A stretch of 14,492 bases of DNA from JAIRTY01 sp050257395. Its GTDB lineage: Bacteria > Actinomycetota > Actinomycetes > Streptosporangiales > Streptosporangiaceae. The position numbers and the translations under genes are program-made. Below, piece by piece: positions 5,540 to 12,672 of this stretch; position 1 is the first letter of the stretch; every line of letters starts with the position of its first letter. The stretch spans positions 1-14,492 of the forward strand of contig JBLMWU010000165.1 in the NCBI GenBank assembly GCA_050257395.1, in the 5' to 3' direction. The notes beneath the pieces were generated by a model. The model saw only the letters and a program-made list of their open reading frames with translations. It was not told where the DNA came from and made no database searches.

Positions 5540-8250
5540 GGGTTCTCCTCTCGTTCCTGTCCGGGTACGGCAGCCCGCGCTTCCCTGAGGCCCCGCTGGA
5601 AGCTCGCCAGGCGTTCCCTGGCCTGGTCGGGCGATGGTGCGGGCGCTGGCTGGGGTGCCGCCGCCGGGCTGCCGATGCCGCCGGGCACCAGGTTCGCCTT
5701 CGGCACCCTCACCGGGAGCCCAGCCCTGGTCGTGCCCCCGGTCACGGGTGCCTGCGTTACCTCCGCCGCCCGCCACCCGTCGTCCCCGGGTGAGGACCAG
5801 CCGGCCGCGTTCAGGTCCGCCAGCGGCTCCCGGCGGTCCGCCGCATTCTTGCCGCGCCGGAACCAGTCGGACTCGACCGACTCGAAGATGGGCAGCCGGT
5901 TCTCCTGCGGGCTCGCCGGCGGCGGCACGACCAGGCCGTCGGCGGGCAGCCCCGCGGTCAGTGCTGGCGCGGCCGGCGGCAGGCCAGCGGGCGGGGCTGA
6001 GCGGGCGGCGCCGTTCTGCTGGCCGGTCCCGGTCTCCCCGGCGCCGCCGGTTTCCGGCTGCAGCGGCCGGAACCGTGCCACCCGTGCCGCGGACACCGCC
6101 CGCGCGGCGGACGACGCGGCCTGCGCCGCGGCGGCCCGCCCGTTGCCCTCGCCGAGCGCGGTCCCCGGTGCCATCGCCCGCGGCGCGGCCCCGGCCATGG
6201 AAAGCTGCGGGCGGCCGAAGTCCAGGGCGGCGCCGTCGGCCTCGCCAGTGATCACTTCGTCGGGCAGCCAGACCAGCGCGGTCACGCCGCCGGTGGCGGC
6301 GGGGCGGAGCCGGACGCGGATCCCGTGCCTGGCCGCAAGCCGGGAGACGACGAACAGGCCCATCCGGCGGGAGACGGAGACGTCCACGACCGGGATGTTG
6401 TCCAGCCGCCAGTTGGCGTGAGTCATTTCCTCGGCAGGCATCCCGACGCCGTGGTCGGTGATGTCCACCAGCGCACCGCCGCTGCTGAGCAGGTGACCCG
6501 ACACGGTCACCTGGGTTTCCGCGGAAGAGAACGACGTCGCGTTCTCGGTCAGCTCGGCCAGCAGGTGCACGAGGTCCTTGACGGCCTGGCCGCGGACGCA
6601 GATGCCCGGCTGGACCTCGAGGGCGACGCGGCGGTAGTGCTCTATCTCTGACACCGCCGCGCGCAGCACGTCCACCAGCGCCACCGGTTCCGACCGCCGC
6701 CTTGACGCCTCGTGACCGGCCAGGACCAGCAGGTTCTCGGAGTTGCGGCGCATCCGGGTGGCGAGATGGTCCATCCGGAACAGGCTCGCGAGCCGGTCGG
6801 AGTCCTGCTCACCCTGCTCCAGGTCGTCAATGAGGCGAATCTGGCGTTCCACCAGCGACTGGCTGCGGCGGGAGAGGTTCACGAACATGGCGTTGACGTT
6901 GGTGCGCAGCGCTGCCTCGTTGGCCGCCAGCCGCACCGCCTCCCGGTGCACCTGGTCGAACGCCCGGGCGACCTCCCCGATCTCATCGGCGGAGTTCACC
7001 TCGATCGGCTGAACCTCCAGCGATGCGCCCGCGCCGTCGCTGGTGCCCATCAGCCGGACGGTCTCCGGCAGCCGCACCTCTGCCACCTCAAGCGCGCTGG
7101 TCCGCAGCGTGCGCAGCGGGCGGGTCATGGACCGGCCGACGGCCACGGTGAAGATCAGCGCCAGCACGAGCACCAGCACCACCCCGGCGCCGTCGGCGAG
7201 CGCCGAGGCGATCGCCGCGCCCCGCAGCGCGCCGCTCTGGCGGATGATCGAGGACATGAAACCCTGCTCGACGCCCCGCAGGCTGGCCACCAGGTATGCC
7301 GAACTGCTGGCTGCGTCGGTGAACACGGGATTCTCCGCCGAGGAGCCGCTGCCGGACGCCAGCGTGATCGCCTGCTGCACCTGCGCCTGGGCCCGGTCGG
7401 CCTGCGCCGACGAGAGGGCGCTCTGGTAGAGCCGGCGCTGGCTTCTGTCGGCGGTGAGGCCGAACTGGGCCAGGTCAGCCTGCTGCTCCGCCTGCGCCGC
7501 TGCGAGCGCGGACAGCTGGCCGGGCTGGAACTGGGCCGCGCCCACCAGGTCCGGGGTGAGAGCCGAGGTGAGGATCGCCTGCTCCTGCGAGGCCTCTTCC
7601 TTCATCGCGGAGATGTGGCCCACGCCCCGGACGGTGTCGGCGAGCGCCGCGTCGTTGCTGCCCGTTGCGATTTCGCCCTCGAGCGCGAGCAGCTGGCTGA
7701 TCGTCCTGGCGTACTCCTGGATCACCACCAGCGAGGGAACCCGGGTGCCGGTCGCGACGCTGCGCAGCGCCCCCAGCCCGCCGATCGCGGTGATCGCCCC
7801 CTGTGCCTCCTGCCGCGCCAGCGCCGGGTAGGAGCCGCCGATGGCCCCGGCCATGCCCCGCACCTGGCTGGCGAGCTGGCCGGTGGCGCGGTAGTCACGG
7901 GCGAGGACCGCCAGCCCGAGCGTGGCCGCCGCCCTCGGCGAGCCGCGGCCGCCCGCGCCCGGGCCCCGTGTGATGTACCTGATGGTGTCCACCCGCTCGG
8001 TCTGCAGCGCCTGGACCAGCCGGGTGATCTGCCCGCCCAGCCCGGCGAGCGTCTCCACCCGCTGGTAGGCCAGGGCGCTGCGAACCGAGGAGGCCACGCT
8101 GAGGCCCCCGAGAATCACAGCGGCTGACGTGGGCAGGATGACCAGCAGCAGGAGGCGGGACCGCACCCGCCAGTCCCGCAGCGCGTAACGGAGGGCTTTG
8201 CGCCGCCCGGGCGCAGCCGCGGTGCCCGTCTTCCCTCGCCTGGACCGCAC
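5536..8250 (-). CDS. cvnA: Conservon sensor histidine-kinase-like protein CvnA (NIT-type sensor)
   Basis: About 904 residues. A basic N-terminus is followed by a membrane helix (about 32-50) and a long helical extracellular domain (about 60-340) of the nitrate/nitrite-sensing (NIT) type. A second helix follows (about 352-371), then HAMP (about 372-440). The helical dimerisation region FVNLSRRSQSLVERQIRL starts near 456 and contains the DHLATRMRRNSENLL core (494-508). The HATPase domain has N-box ELTENATSFS (566-575), G1 DHGVGMP (599-605) and G2 GLFVVSRLAARHG (631-643). A Pro/Ala-rich tail (about 670-904) ends RERLASFQRGLREARAA. I chose GTG at 8250, with GAGAGG upstream. The frame extends to an ATG at 8340, but those 30 codons lack a Shine-Dalgarno and use codons rare in this window (TTT, CTT, CCA, GGA, AAG). 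No response regulator gene is nearby, as expected for conservons. The ligand is unknown. Confidence 0.92.
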   Translation of the reverse strand: MRSRRGKTGTAAAPGRRKALRYALRDWRVRSRLLLLVILPTSAAVILGGLSVASSVRSALAYQRVETLAGLGGQITRLVQALQTERVDTIRYITRGPGAGGRGSPRAAATLGLAVLARDYRATGQLASQVRGMAGAIGGSYPALARQEAQGAITAIGGLGALRSVATGTRVPSLVVIQEYARTISQLLALEGEIATGSNDAALADTVRGVGHISAMKEEASQEQAILTSALTPDLVGAAQFQPGQLSALAAAQAEQQADLAQFGLTADRSQRRLYQSALSSAQADRAQAQVQQAITLASGSGSSAENPVFTDAASSSAYLVASLRGVEQGFMSSIIRQSGALRGAAIASALADGAGVVLVLVLALIFTVAVGRSMTRPLRTLRTSALEVAEVRLPETVRLMGTSDGAGASLEVQPIEVNSADEIGEVARAFDQVHREAVRLAANEAALRTNVNAMFVNLSRRSQSLVERQIRLIDDLEQGEQDSDRLASLFRMDHLATRMRRNSENLLVLAGHEASRRRSEPVALVDVLRAAVSEIEHYRRVALEVQPGICVRGQAVKDLVHLLAELTENATSFSSAETQVTVSGHLLSSGGALVDITDHGVGMPAEEMTHANWRLDNIPVVDVSVSRRMGLFVVSRLAARHGIRVRLRPAATGGVTALVWLPDEVITGEADGAALDFGRPQLSMAGAAPRAMAPGTALGEGNGRAAAAQAASSAARAVSAARVARFRPLQPETGGAGETGTGQQNGAARSAPPAGLPPAAPALTAGLPADGLVVPPPASPQENRLPIFESVESDWFRRGKNAADRREPLADLNAAGWSSPGDDGWRAAEVTQAPVTGGTTRAGLPVRVPKANLVPGGIGSPAAAPQPAPAPSPDQARERLASFQRGLREARAAVPGQEREENP

Positions 8251-8647
8251 CTTTCCGCACCTCTCATCCAGGAAACGGCGGGCGCCCATCGGGGCCGCGG
8301 GCGCTGCGAAAAGAAATGGCCAGCACGTCTGGCCGGTCATATTCAGTGCACGGCCGTCTCAGCGGAGTCAGGGGCAACTGTAACGCGGGAAATCCGGTTC
8401 CGGGCGCCGTGTTGCTACATTTACAGAATTCACCAGCAGGGAGTGTTAGCTACTGCTGTTTCCGCTAATTTGCTTAGAGATAAAGCTCTTCTCCGATAAG
8501 GCGCCCCGGGTCTGTGCCGGCCGTCTAGCCTTAAACGGTCCGGTGCCATCCTGGCGCAGCTAAGGCGATACGTAAATAAGCAACTTCTATGGCGCTTCAT
8601 AAAGTCCATCCTTATCCATTACCGGGACAGGTTCATAGGGGATCATC
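8251..8647. other. Divergent promoter region, cvnA / solute-binding protein
   Basis: About 400 bases with no convincing gene; the stretch 8400-8640 is markedly more A/T-rich than the surroundings. It must carry the promoters for the conservon (minus) and the lipoprotein gene (plus). The Shine-Dalgarno AGGGGA at 8637-8642 serves the plus gene. I see only weak repeats: CTGTAA at 8378 with its complement TTACAG at 8421, and TAAGGCG twice, near 8496 and 8561. No riboswitch or strong hairpin is recognised. The length suggests a long leader or several regulator sites. Confidence 0.5.
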
Positions 8648-9676
8648 ATGAGGCTCGTTCAGGCTGCGGCCCGCAGGAGGCCGCGCGGCACGATGCGCTG
8701 GCCGGGCAGGACCGCGGTGGCGGTCTCGCTGCTGCTGCTCGGGGCGGGCTGCCACGTGGCGGGGACCCCGTCCGGCCAGGGGAACGGGTCCGGCCAGCTC
8801 ACGGTGGCGGTCGTGCCGGGCCTGGAGAACGCCCCGCTGCAGGTGGCCGTCAGGGACGGGCTGTTCGCCCAGCACGGCGTGGACGTCACGCTGCAGGAGT
8901 ACGGGACCCTCCAGCAGGCCTATGACGCGCTTGCCAGTGGCCGGGCGGACGTCATCGGCGGCGACTACGCCGGGCTTTTCTACCTGCAGGCGCACACCCC
9001 TGGCGCGCGGCTGCGGCTGGTGGCCGACGGGTACGACGCGTCCCCGGGCGTGATGATGGTGCTGACCCTGCCCGGCTCGGCCATCAGGACCCCGCAGGAC
9101 CTGGAGGGCAAGGCCGTCGCCACCCCGCTGCCGGAACTGGCCCCCTTCTCAGCCGACACGCCGTACAACACCGAGACCCTGGCGGCCGAATCGGTGCTGC
9201 AGAGCGACGGGGTGAGTCCTTCCAGCGTGCAGTGGGAGGCCACGGCGCCGGGCAGCATGATCACGGCTCTGCGCGACGGGCTGGTCAGCGCGATCGTGGC
9301 CACCGAGCCTTACGTCCTGCAGGCCGAGACGCAGCTGGGGGCCGTCGAGCTGTTCGACGCGTGCAACGGGGTTACCGCCAGCCTGCCCCTGTCGGGGTAC
9401 TTCACCACGGCCGGCGCCGCGCGCGGCGAGGCGGCGGCCCTGCACGCCTTCCGGGCCGCGCTCAGCGACGCGAAGGCCGGGCCTGACCAGTCCGGTCCCG
9501 TGCAGTCGGTGCTGCGCACGCTGCCGGGGATGTCGGCGCGGGAAGCCGCCCTGGTCACGATCGGCCAGTACCCGACGTTCCTGAGCATCGGGCAGGTCCA
9601 GCGGGTTGCCGATCTCATGTACGGCACCGGGATGCTCACCACCACCATCACGGTGCGGAACCTGGTGCTGCGCTGA
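8648..9676 (+). CDS. SsuA/NMT1-type ABC transporter substrate-binding lipoprotein
   Basis: A 342-residue periplasmic-binding protein of the NMT1/THI5/SsuA/TauA superfamily, whose members bind sulfonates, nitrate, thiamine precursors or aromatic acids. The N-terminus has arginines, a hydrophobic core (AVAVSLLLL) and a lipobox-like LLLGAGC. Cys35 would be lipidated, although Gly at -3 is unusual. Family features are LTVAVVPGLENAPLQVAVRDGLFAQHGVDV (in part, residues 51-80), SGRADVIGGDYAGLF (97-111), the PQDLEGKAVATP domain hinge, AIVATEPY and the C-terminal VQRVADLMYGTGM. The ATG at 8648 is supported by AGGGGA five bases upstream. No permease or ATPase gene is adjacent. It is divergent from the conservon sensor and convergent with a second binding protein, so it could be an orphan receptor or a component of a transporter encoded elsewhere. 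The ligand cannot be assigned. Confidence 0.88.
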   Translation: MRLVQAAARRRPRGTMRWPGRTAVAVSLLLLGAGCHVAGTPSGQGNGSGQLTVAVVPGLENAPLQVAVRDGLFAQHGVDVTLQEYGTLQQAYDALASGRADVIGGDYAGLFYLQAHTPGARLRLVADGYDASPGVMMVLTLPGSAIRTPQDLEGKAVATPLPELAPFSADTPYNTETLAAESVLQSDGVSPSSVQWEATAPGSMITALRDGLVSAIVATEPYVLQAETQLGAVELFDACNGVTASLPLSGYFTTAGAARGEAAALHAFRAALSDAKAGPDQSGPVQSVLRTLPGMSAREAALVTIGQYPTFLSIGQVQRVADLMYGTGMLTTTITVRNLVLR

Positions 9677-9686
9677 GCCTGCCCGG

Positions 9687-9716
9687 CGCGGCCGAGTCAG
9701 CTGACGGGCGGCCGCG
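9687..9716. terminator. Bidirectional terminator-like hairpin between convergent binding-protein genes
   Basis: CGCGGCCG (9687-9694) pairs perfectly with CGGCCGCG (9709-9716) around a 14-base loop that itself contains the palindrome GTCAGCTGAC (9696-9705). It fills the 41-base gap between two converging stop codons, so it probably ends both transcripts. No U-tract is present on either side. Confidence 0.55.
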
Positions 9717-9717
9717 G

Positions 9718-11337
9718 TCAGCCGGCGAAGGCGAAGTGCTCGAAGTCGAAGTTGGACAGCGGCTGGCCGACCTTCGCCGGCGTGTAGCCGGTGATCTTGT
9801 CGCTGTAGGCGTCAAGGGTGTCGATGAAGGCCGGGATGATGTAGCCGCCCTGGGTGAAGTCGAACGTCTGCATCTCGTGCAGGATCTCTGCCCGCAGCGA
9901 CGGGCTGGCGGTCGCGTTCGCCTGGTCGTACAGGCTCTGGTACCTGGCATTGCCGGTGTGCGTCTCGTTGAACGGCGAGCCGTCGAGCATCGACTCCGCG
10001 ACCTGGGACAGGTAGGGGTAGTAGTTGTAATAGTCCTGGGCGAACTCCCATTTCAGGTAGCTGGGCCCGAAGAAGACGCCCGACGGCACGTTATTGATCT
10101 TGATCGTGACGCCCGCCGCCTTGGCCTGGGCGGCCAGCACGGTCGCCATCGCGACCGTGCCGGTGGCCACCGCCGAGGTGGTGAGGGTCACCGTCAGGCC
10201 TTCCCGGCCGGCCTTCTTCAGCAGGAACCTGGCCTGCTGGACGTCGCCCTGGGCGGGCCGGACCAGCGAGTGGTCGAAGCCCGGGTCGTAGGGGGAGAAG
10301 ACGTCGTTCGCGACCACGCCGTAACCGTCGAGAGCCGAGTCGATCATCTGCGGGCGGTCCACCAGCAGCCGCATCGCCTGCCGGACGTTGACGTCGTTGA
10401 ACGGCGGCTGGTCGACGCGCATCGTAAACGGGATGATCTCCCCGGACTTCGATGCGACCGTCCTGACCCCGCCCGTGGTGGCCAGGGCGGCGATCTGCGG
10501 GCCGTCGAGCGCGCCGGCGCCGTGGATGACGCCGGTGACCAGCGCGTCCTGCAGGGTTGTGTTGTCGCTGAAATCGATGATGGTCAGGGTGTCCACGTAG
10601 GGGAGCCCTGGCTTCCAGTAATGCGGGTTCCGCACGAAGACGCTGCGCTGGCCCGGCGTGAAGCTCTGGTAGGCGAATGGCCCGGTGCCGACCGGCCTGG
10701 CCGGATTGAGATCGGCCGGCGCGACGTACAGGGTGTACCAGAACGCCGCCAGCTGCTGCACGAAGCTGGCGAAGGGCTTGGTCAGCTTCACCAGCACCGT
10801 CCGCTTGTCCAGCGCCCTGGTGTTGCGCAGGTCGATCGGGCCGAGACCGAACTTCCCGGTGAAGTTGCCGGTGAAGACCCGCTGGAACGTGAAGATGACG
10901 TCGTCCGCGGTGAAGTCCCTGCCGTTGTGGAAGGTGACGCCGGGCCGGAGGCGGATGACCCACTCCGAGAGCGATCCCCGCTGCGGGGTGATCGACTCCG
11001 CGAGCACGTACTCGACCTGCGCCAGGGCGTTGAGCTGAACGAGGGGCTGGTAAAGCGACTGCAGCCGGGAGGTGTCGAGGTAGGTGAGGCTCTTGTGCGG
11101 GTCCAGGGTGTCTGAGCTGGAGCCGCCGGTGAGGCCCAGCTTCAGATTGCCGCCCCGCCGCCGGGGCAGGCTGCCCCGGCCCGGCTGCCGGCTGGCGCCG
11201 GCGCCTGAGCCGCCGCACGCTGCCAGTAAGCTCCCGGCACCCGCCGCCGTGCCGGCGGCGGCAATCCCGCGCAGGAATTGGCGCCGCCCCAATCCTGCGG
11301 CCAGCGGCGGCGTGCTGCTCTGATCCAGTCGATCCAC
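9718..11337 (-). CDS. Peptide-class (family 5) ABC substrate-binding lipoprotein with Tat signal
   Basis: A 539-residue extracellular solute-binding protein of the DppA/OppA/NikA family. The N-terminus carries a twin-arginine motif, GRRQFLRG at residues 17-24, a small hydrophobic core and a lipobox LLAAC with Cys41. It should therefore be exported folded by Tat and then lipidated. Family features include SLYQPLVQLN, the LRPGVTFHNGRDFTADDVIFTF-type segment (only its core cited), VGTGPFAYQSF and FNDVNVRQAMRLLVDR. The start is GTG at 11337, with TGAGGT about five bases upstream. The usual dppBCDF-like permease and ATPase genes are absent on both sides. The gene is downstream of the UbiX/UbiD/MDR genes on the same strand but separated by 260 bases with a hairpin, so it is probably a separate unit. 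Family 5 proteins bind peptides, nickel, heme, sugars or opines; the ligand is unknown. Confidence 0.93.
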   Translation of the reverse strand: MDRLDQSSTPPLAAGLGRRQFLRGIAAAGTAAGAGSLLAACGGSGAGASRQPGRGSLPRRRGGNLKLGLTGGSSSDTLDPHKSLTYLDTSRLQSLYQPLVQLNALAQVEYVLAESITPQRGSLSEWVIRLRPGVTFHNGRDFTADDVIFTFQRVFTGNFTGKFGLGPIDLRNTRALDKRTVLVKLTKPFASFVQQLAAFWYTLYVAPADLNPARPVGTGPFAYQSFTPGQRSVFVRNPHYWKPGLPYVDTLTIIDFSDNTTLQDALVTGVIHGAGALDGPQIAALATTGGVRTVASKSGEIIPFTMRVDQPPFNDVNVRQAMRLLVDRPQMIDSALDGYGVVANDVFSPYDPGFDHSLVRPAQGDVQQARFLLKKAGREGLTVTLTTSAVATGTVAMATVLAAQAKAAGVTIKINNVPSGVFFGPSYLKWEFAQDYYNYYPYLSQVAESMLDGSPFNETHTGNARYQSLYDQANATASPSLRAEILHEMQTFDFTQGGYIIPAFIDTLDAYSDKITGYTPAKVGQPLSNFDFEHFAFAG

Positions 11338-11559
11338 GTGACCTCATCTCCACCGAGTCCGGCCGGGCGACACAGCCATGTTCGGGGGGCATGATCAAAT
11401 AGGTGACCGGTGCCGGGAGCGGGGTCAGGGCACCCAATTCCCGGGAGGCTGTATTCCCGATACTGCGGTCATAATCTCACGGCACGGCTGATCCGTCAGC
11501 AATTGCCGCACTTTACGTATAGCAATAGTAGTCCCGGCATAATTACGAATGGCATTAGC

Positions 11560-11591
11560 AGTTCCCGGCAGGGAACTCCGGAATCCTCCGG
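11560..11591 (-). terminator. Tandem hairpins after the MDR oxidoreductase gene
   Basis: AGTTCCC-GGCA-GGGAACT (11560-11577) is a perfect 7-bp stem with a tetraloop. Adjacent to it, CCGGA-ATCC-TCCGG (11578-11591) is a 5-bp stem. Both begin within about ten bases of the MDR stop, in its direction of transcription, so termination is likely. An A/T-rich 11440-11550 stretch beyond them probably holds the promoter of the Tat lipoprotein gene, with small dyads such as GCTGA-TCCG-TCAGC (11487-11500). Confidence 0.5.
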
Positions 11592-11597
11592 GGCCGG

Positions 11598-12629
11598 CTA
11601 CCCGGCGACCAGCAGGACCTTGCCGACGTGCTGGCGGCGTTCGAGGAAACGGTGCGCGCCGGCCGCGTCGCTGACCGGGAAGGTGGCGGCGATGGGCACC
11701 TTGACCGAGCCGCGCCGGATGAGCTCCAGCGACGCGGCGAGCTCGCCCGGGGGCGCCAGCCGGAAGCCGAGGATGCGCCAGCCGTTCCTGAACACGGGGA
11801 TCAGGTCGAGCGACACCACCTCGCCTGCGTGCGCGCCGCAGGTGACGAGGGTGCCTTCCTCCCGCAGCACCGACAGGTGCACCCCGAAGAGCGGGCCGCC
11901 GACGGTATCGAGGACCGCGTCGAAGCGCTGGCCGGCGGTGGCACGCAGCAGGTCCCGGCCCACGTCGCCCTCGCCCCGGACGACGACCGTGTCCGCACCG
12001 AGCGCTGAGACCTGGCCGGCCTTGGCGGCTGTGCCGACGGTGGCGATCACGGTCGCCCCGGCCAGCTTCGCGCACTGGACCAGGGCGCCCGCGACGCCTC
12101 CCGAGGCCGAGGGAACGAGGACGAGGTCGCCGGGCCGGACCAGCGCCAGCCGGTTCACCATGTGCCACGCGGTGCTGACGGCGCACTGCCCGGCGGCCAT
12201 GGCGAGGGCGTCGTCGGCGGGCTCCAGGGGAACCACCACCCGGGCCGGCACCCGGACAAGCTCGCCGTAGCCGCCCCACCGGGTGGTGCCGAAGATCTCG
12301 AACGCCGCACACAGGTCCGGGCGCCACCTGGCGCACTGATCACAGCAGCCGCAGCTGTACTGCTGCAGCGCGGTCACCAGGTCACCGGCCCGGACGGGCC
12401 CGGCCGGGTCGCCGGCGGCGACGACCGTTCCGGTGAACTCCGCCCCCAGGACCATCGGCAGCTCGAAGTGCCACCGGGAGGTCCCGGCGCGGGAGTCGAG
12501 GTCGGAGTGGTTGACCCCGCACGCCTGGACCCGGACCAGGACGTCCCCCGGGCCGATCTGCGGATCGGGGATGTCCGCGTACCGCATCGCCTCGGCGGGG
12601 CCGTATTCGTAGAAGACTGCCGCTTTCAC
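11598..12629 (-). CDS. Zinc-type medium-chain dehydrogenase/reductase (MDR)
   Basis: A 343-residue MDR-superfamily NAD(P)-dependent alcohol dehydrogenase/quinone-reductase-like enzyme. The GroES-like domain has Cys37 in ACGVNHSD and Glu64 in GAEFTG (usually GHE, here Ala for His). A complete structural zinc set lies at Cys93, Cys96, Cys99 and Cys107 (C-x2-C-x2-C-x7-C). Cys149 in GQCAVSTAWHM is a possible third catalytic-zinc ligand. The nucleotide-binding fold is SASGGVAGALVQCAKLAGA (174-192). The missing catalytic His makes its metal chemistry uncertain. The start is GTG at 12629, with GGAGGT ten bases upstream. It follows the UbiD-family gene by 43 bases on the same strand, so it is likely in the same operon and may reduce or oxidise a product or precursor of the decarboxylase. 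The substrate is not identifiable. Confidence 0.9.
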   Translation of the reverse strand: MKAAVFYEYGPAEAMRYADIPDPQIGPGDVLVRVQACGVNHSDLDSRAGTSRWHFELPMVLGAEFTGTVVAAGDPAGPVRAGDLVTALQQYSCGCCDQCARWRPDLCAAFEIFGTTRWGGYGELVRVPARVVVPLEPADDALAMAAGQCAVSTAWHMVNRLALVRPGDLVLVPSASGGVAGALVQCAKLAGATVIATVGTAAKAGQVSALGADTVVVRGEGDVGRDLLRATAGQRFDAVLDTVGGPLFGVHLSVLREEGTLVTCGAHAGEVVSLDLIPVFRNGWRILGFRLAPPGELAASLELIRRGSVKVPIAATFPVSDAAGAHRFLERRQHVGKVLLVAG

Positions 12630-12672
12630 CTGCCCGTGACCTCCGCATCTGGGTGGGCCGGCCGGGCTTGCG

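Noticed and set aside
6712..8127. 471-residue plus-strand frame opposite cvnA
   Set aside because: Typical antisense artefact of GC-rich coding sequence; the CvnA frame has all expected domains.
8251..8340. N-terminal 30-codon extension of CvnA from ATG 8340
   Set aside because: No Shine-Dalgarno, rare codons for this window and Trp/Cys/Phe-rich content. GTG at 8250 with GAGAGG upstream fits better, but the longer start is not excluded.
8378..8426. CTGTAA / TTACAG inverted pair in the cvnA/lipoprotein gap
   Set aside because: Six-base arms 37 bases apart are expected by chance in a 400-base A/T-richer region; kept only as a note.
8400..8647. Possible riboswitch before the solute-binding protein
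   Set aside because: Looked for thiamine-, cobalamin- and SAM-type conserved boxes because relatives bind thiamine precursors; none was recognisable.
10091..11437. 448-residue minus-strand frame overlapping the Tat lipoprotein
   Set aside because: A different phase of the same strand with low-complexity Arg/Pro/Ala content. The lipoprotein frame carries the Tat signal and family motifs.
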